Of a stretch of 30,955 bases of DNA, positions 30,056 through 30,955 are shown in pieces. The notes beneath the pieces are model-generated. The model did not search any database, was not told where the DNA came from, and saw only the letters and a list, made by a program, of their open reading frames with translations. Position 1 is the stretch's first letter, and each line of letters starts with the position of its first letter. Made by a program: the position numbers and the translations under genes. The stretch is from Knufia peltigerae (lineage: Eukaryota; Ascomycota; Eurotiomycetes; Chaetothyriales; Trichomeriaceae). The stretch spans positions 1 through 30,955 of the forward strand of contig JAPDRN010000224.1 in NCBI GenBank assembly GCA_030247855.1. Reading direction: 5' to 3'.

Positions 30056-30955
30056 TCACTTCTTCGACGATTCCATCATTTCCTTTGCCAGCTCCGCCGG
30101 CGTGGTGGGCTTCCTCCGGATCAGCCATTCCAAGATGTTCGGGTTACCATACAGCCCTCTGGAATTGTAATACAACACCAGACGTTCCGACCCGTCCTTG
30201 ACGGTTTGGGTAATGTCACTACCGCCTTCCTTTCCGTAAAGACGCTCTTGTATAATGGCGACGCTTTGGTCATACGACACTCGTTTGATTTCGATTTCTT
30301 TCCCCATGACTTGGCCGACACTCCTGACGTACTCGGTGTACCTCATCGGCATCGTACTCACCAGTTGGTAGGTGGCGTAGAAGTGTTTTTCCCTTTCGCG
30401 TATGACGTTCACACTCGCCTCGGCGTAGTCCTTGAGAGACGTGAACGAAAAGGCGACGTCGGGGTTGTGTGCGGCGTGAAAAACCACGCGATCAGCCTCC
30501 TTTTGGGCGACGAGATGCGCCATGGCGTTGTCGGCAAAGTGGCTAGGTTGTAGGATTGTGTAGGGCAACATTGACTCGGTCAGGTACTCTTCGACGTACC
30601 GCTTTCGGTCGTGATTCAACAGTTTTGTGATTTCCGGATGGAGGACCGACGAGAAGATGAAGTGTGAGAATCTCGAGCCGGTCTTCTTTTGTGACTCTGC
30701 CAACGCGGCGTCGACGACGTTGATGCCGTAGTGAGTCTCCTTCGGACTGAACGTCGGGCTCACGTAGTACAGGGTCGTCGCGCCGTCGAGGATCCTGGTA
30801 CAATCCTCGGTCGAACCGAATTCGGCCTGTACGACTTCGGCCCCGGGATACTTGGTCTTTAAGCGATCGAGAGATGTCCTGGAGTGGACGACCAGTCTGA
30901 GTCTGTATCTTGGGTCACCGTAGAGTTGTGGAATGATCTGGCTGCATTGTTTACC
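30056..30955 (-). CDS. NmrA-like NAD(P)-binding protein, 5' end cut by window
   Basis: The frame runs off the right edge, leaving 299 residues and a stop at 30056. The visible part opens GKQCSQIIPQLYGDPRYRLR, so the glycine-rich cofactor loop and first strand are mostly outside. It continues LVVHSRTSLDRLKTKYPGAE (second strand and helix), then VVQAEFGSTEDCTRILDGAT, the classic NmrA/atypical-SDR third and fourth strands. A LYYVSPTFSPKE segment and YTILQPSHFADN follow. There is no YxxxK in the usual place, as expected for NmrA-like proteins. These bind NAD(P) and act either as redox-sensing regulators or as reductases of small aromatic compounds. The substrate or partner cannot be told. Confidence 0.88.
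   Translation of the reverse strand, partial: GKQCSQIIPQLYGDPRYRLRLVVHSRTSLDRLKTKYPGAEVVQAEFGSTEDCTRILDGATTLYYVSPTFSPKETHYGINVVDAALAESQKKTGSRFSHFIFSSVLHPEITKLLNHDRKRYVEEYLTESMLPYTILQPSHFADNAMAHLVAQKEADRVVFHAAHNPDVAFSFTSLKDYAEASVNVIREREKHFYATYQLVSTMPMRYTEYVRSVGQVMGKEIEIKRVSYDQSVAIIQERLYGKEGGSDITQTVKDGSERLVLYYNSRGLYGNPNILEWLIRRKPTTPAELAKEMMESSKK

Overview
The window reads as nuclear DNA of a filamentous ascomycete (Pezizomycotina, probably Eurotiomycetes; a black-yeast relative of the Chaetothyriales is my guess, not a demonstrated placement). Support for this comes from short introns of 45-136 nt with GT..AG ends and CTAAC/CTGAC-type branch sites, dense genes on both strands, long disordered regulatory proteins, and a fungal-type complex I accessory subunit. 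I see no transposon, prophage, CRISPR array, rRNA or tRNA gene.

Left third (1-14,162): three large genes, all on the minus strand. Two encode multi-C2H2 zinc-finger, transcription-factor-like proteins (789-4043, four exons, 1030 aa; 5541-9401, 1286 aa). The third encodes a 1033-aa disordered plus coiled-coil protein (10973-14162, two exons). They are separated by roughly 1.5-kb spacers that hold notable palindromes. The left flank carries a 14-bp inverted repeat and three degenerate hairpin repeats.

Middle (14,811-22,478): a three-exon complex I accessory subunit (Nuo17.8/NUXM-like, plus strand) converges on an ATP-dependent NAD(P)H-hydrate dehydratase (minus). An extended short-chain reductase (minus) follows, then a small DUF3807-like protein (plus) and ORC3 of the origin recognition complex (minus, two exons).

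Right third (22,694-30,955): CIA84, a mitochondrial complex I assembly factor, is divergent from ORC3 across about 215 bp. SEC66 (minus) and GET4 (plus, three exons) are divergent from each other across about 620 bp. A disordered low-complexity protein (minus) comes next, then an NmrA-like NAD(P)-binding protein whose 5' end runs off the window.

Most of this is housekeeping content. Three functional pairings stand out. Complex I structure (Nuo17.8), complex I assembly (CIA84) and NADH repair lie within 11 kb. Two ER protein-targeting genes share one intergenic region. Two large C2H2 proteins lie in tandem. I found no convincing new multi-gene system. The least explained signals are non-coding: the interlocked palindromes at 4965-4992, the hairpin repeats near 500-670, and a recurring 9-mer confined to intergenic DNA. 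Exon joins were worked out by hand from splice signals and frame; each proposed spliced CDS has a length divisible by three.
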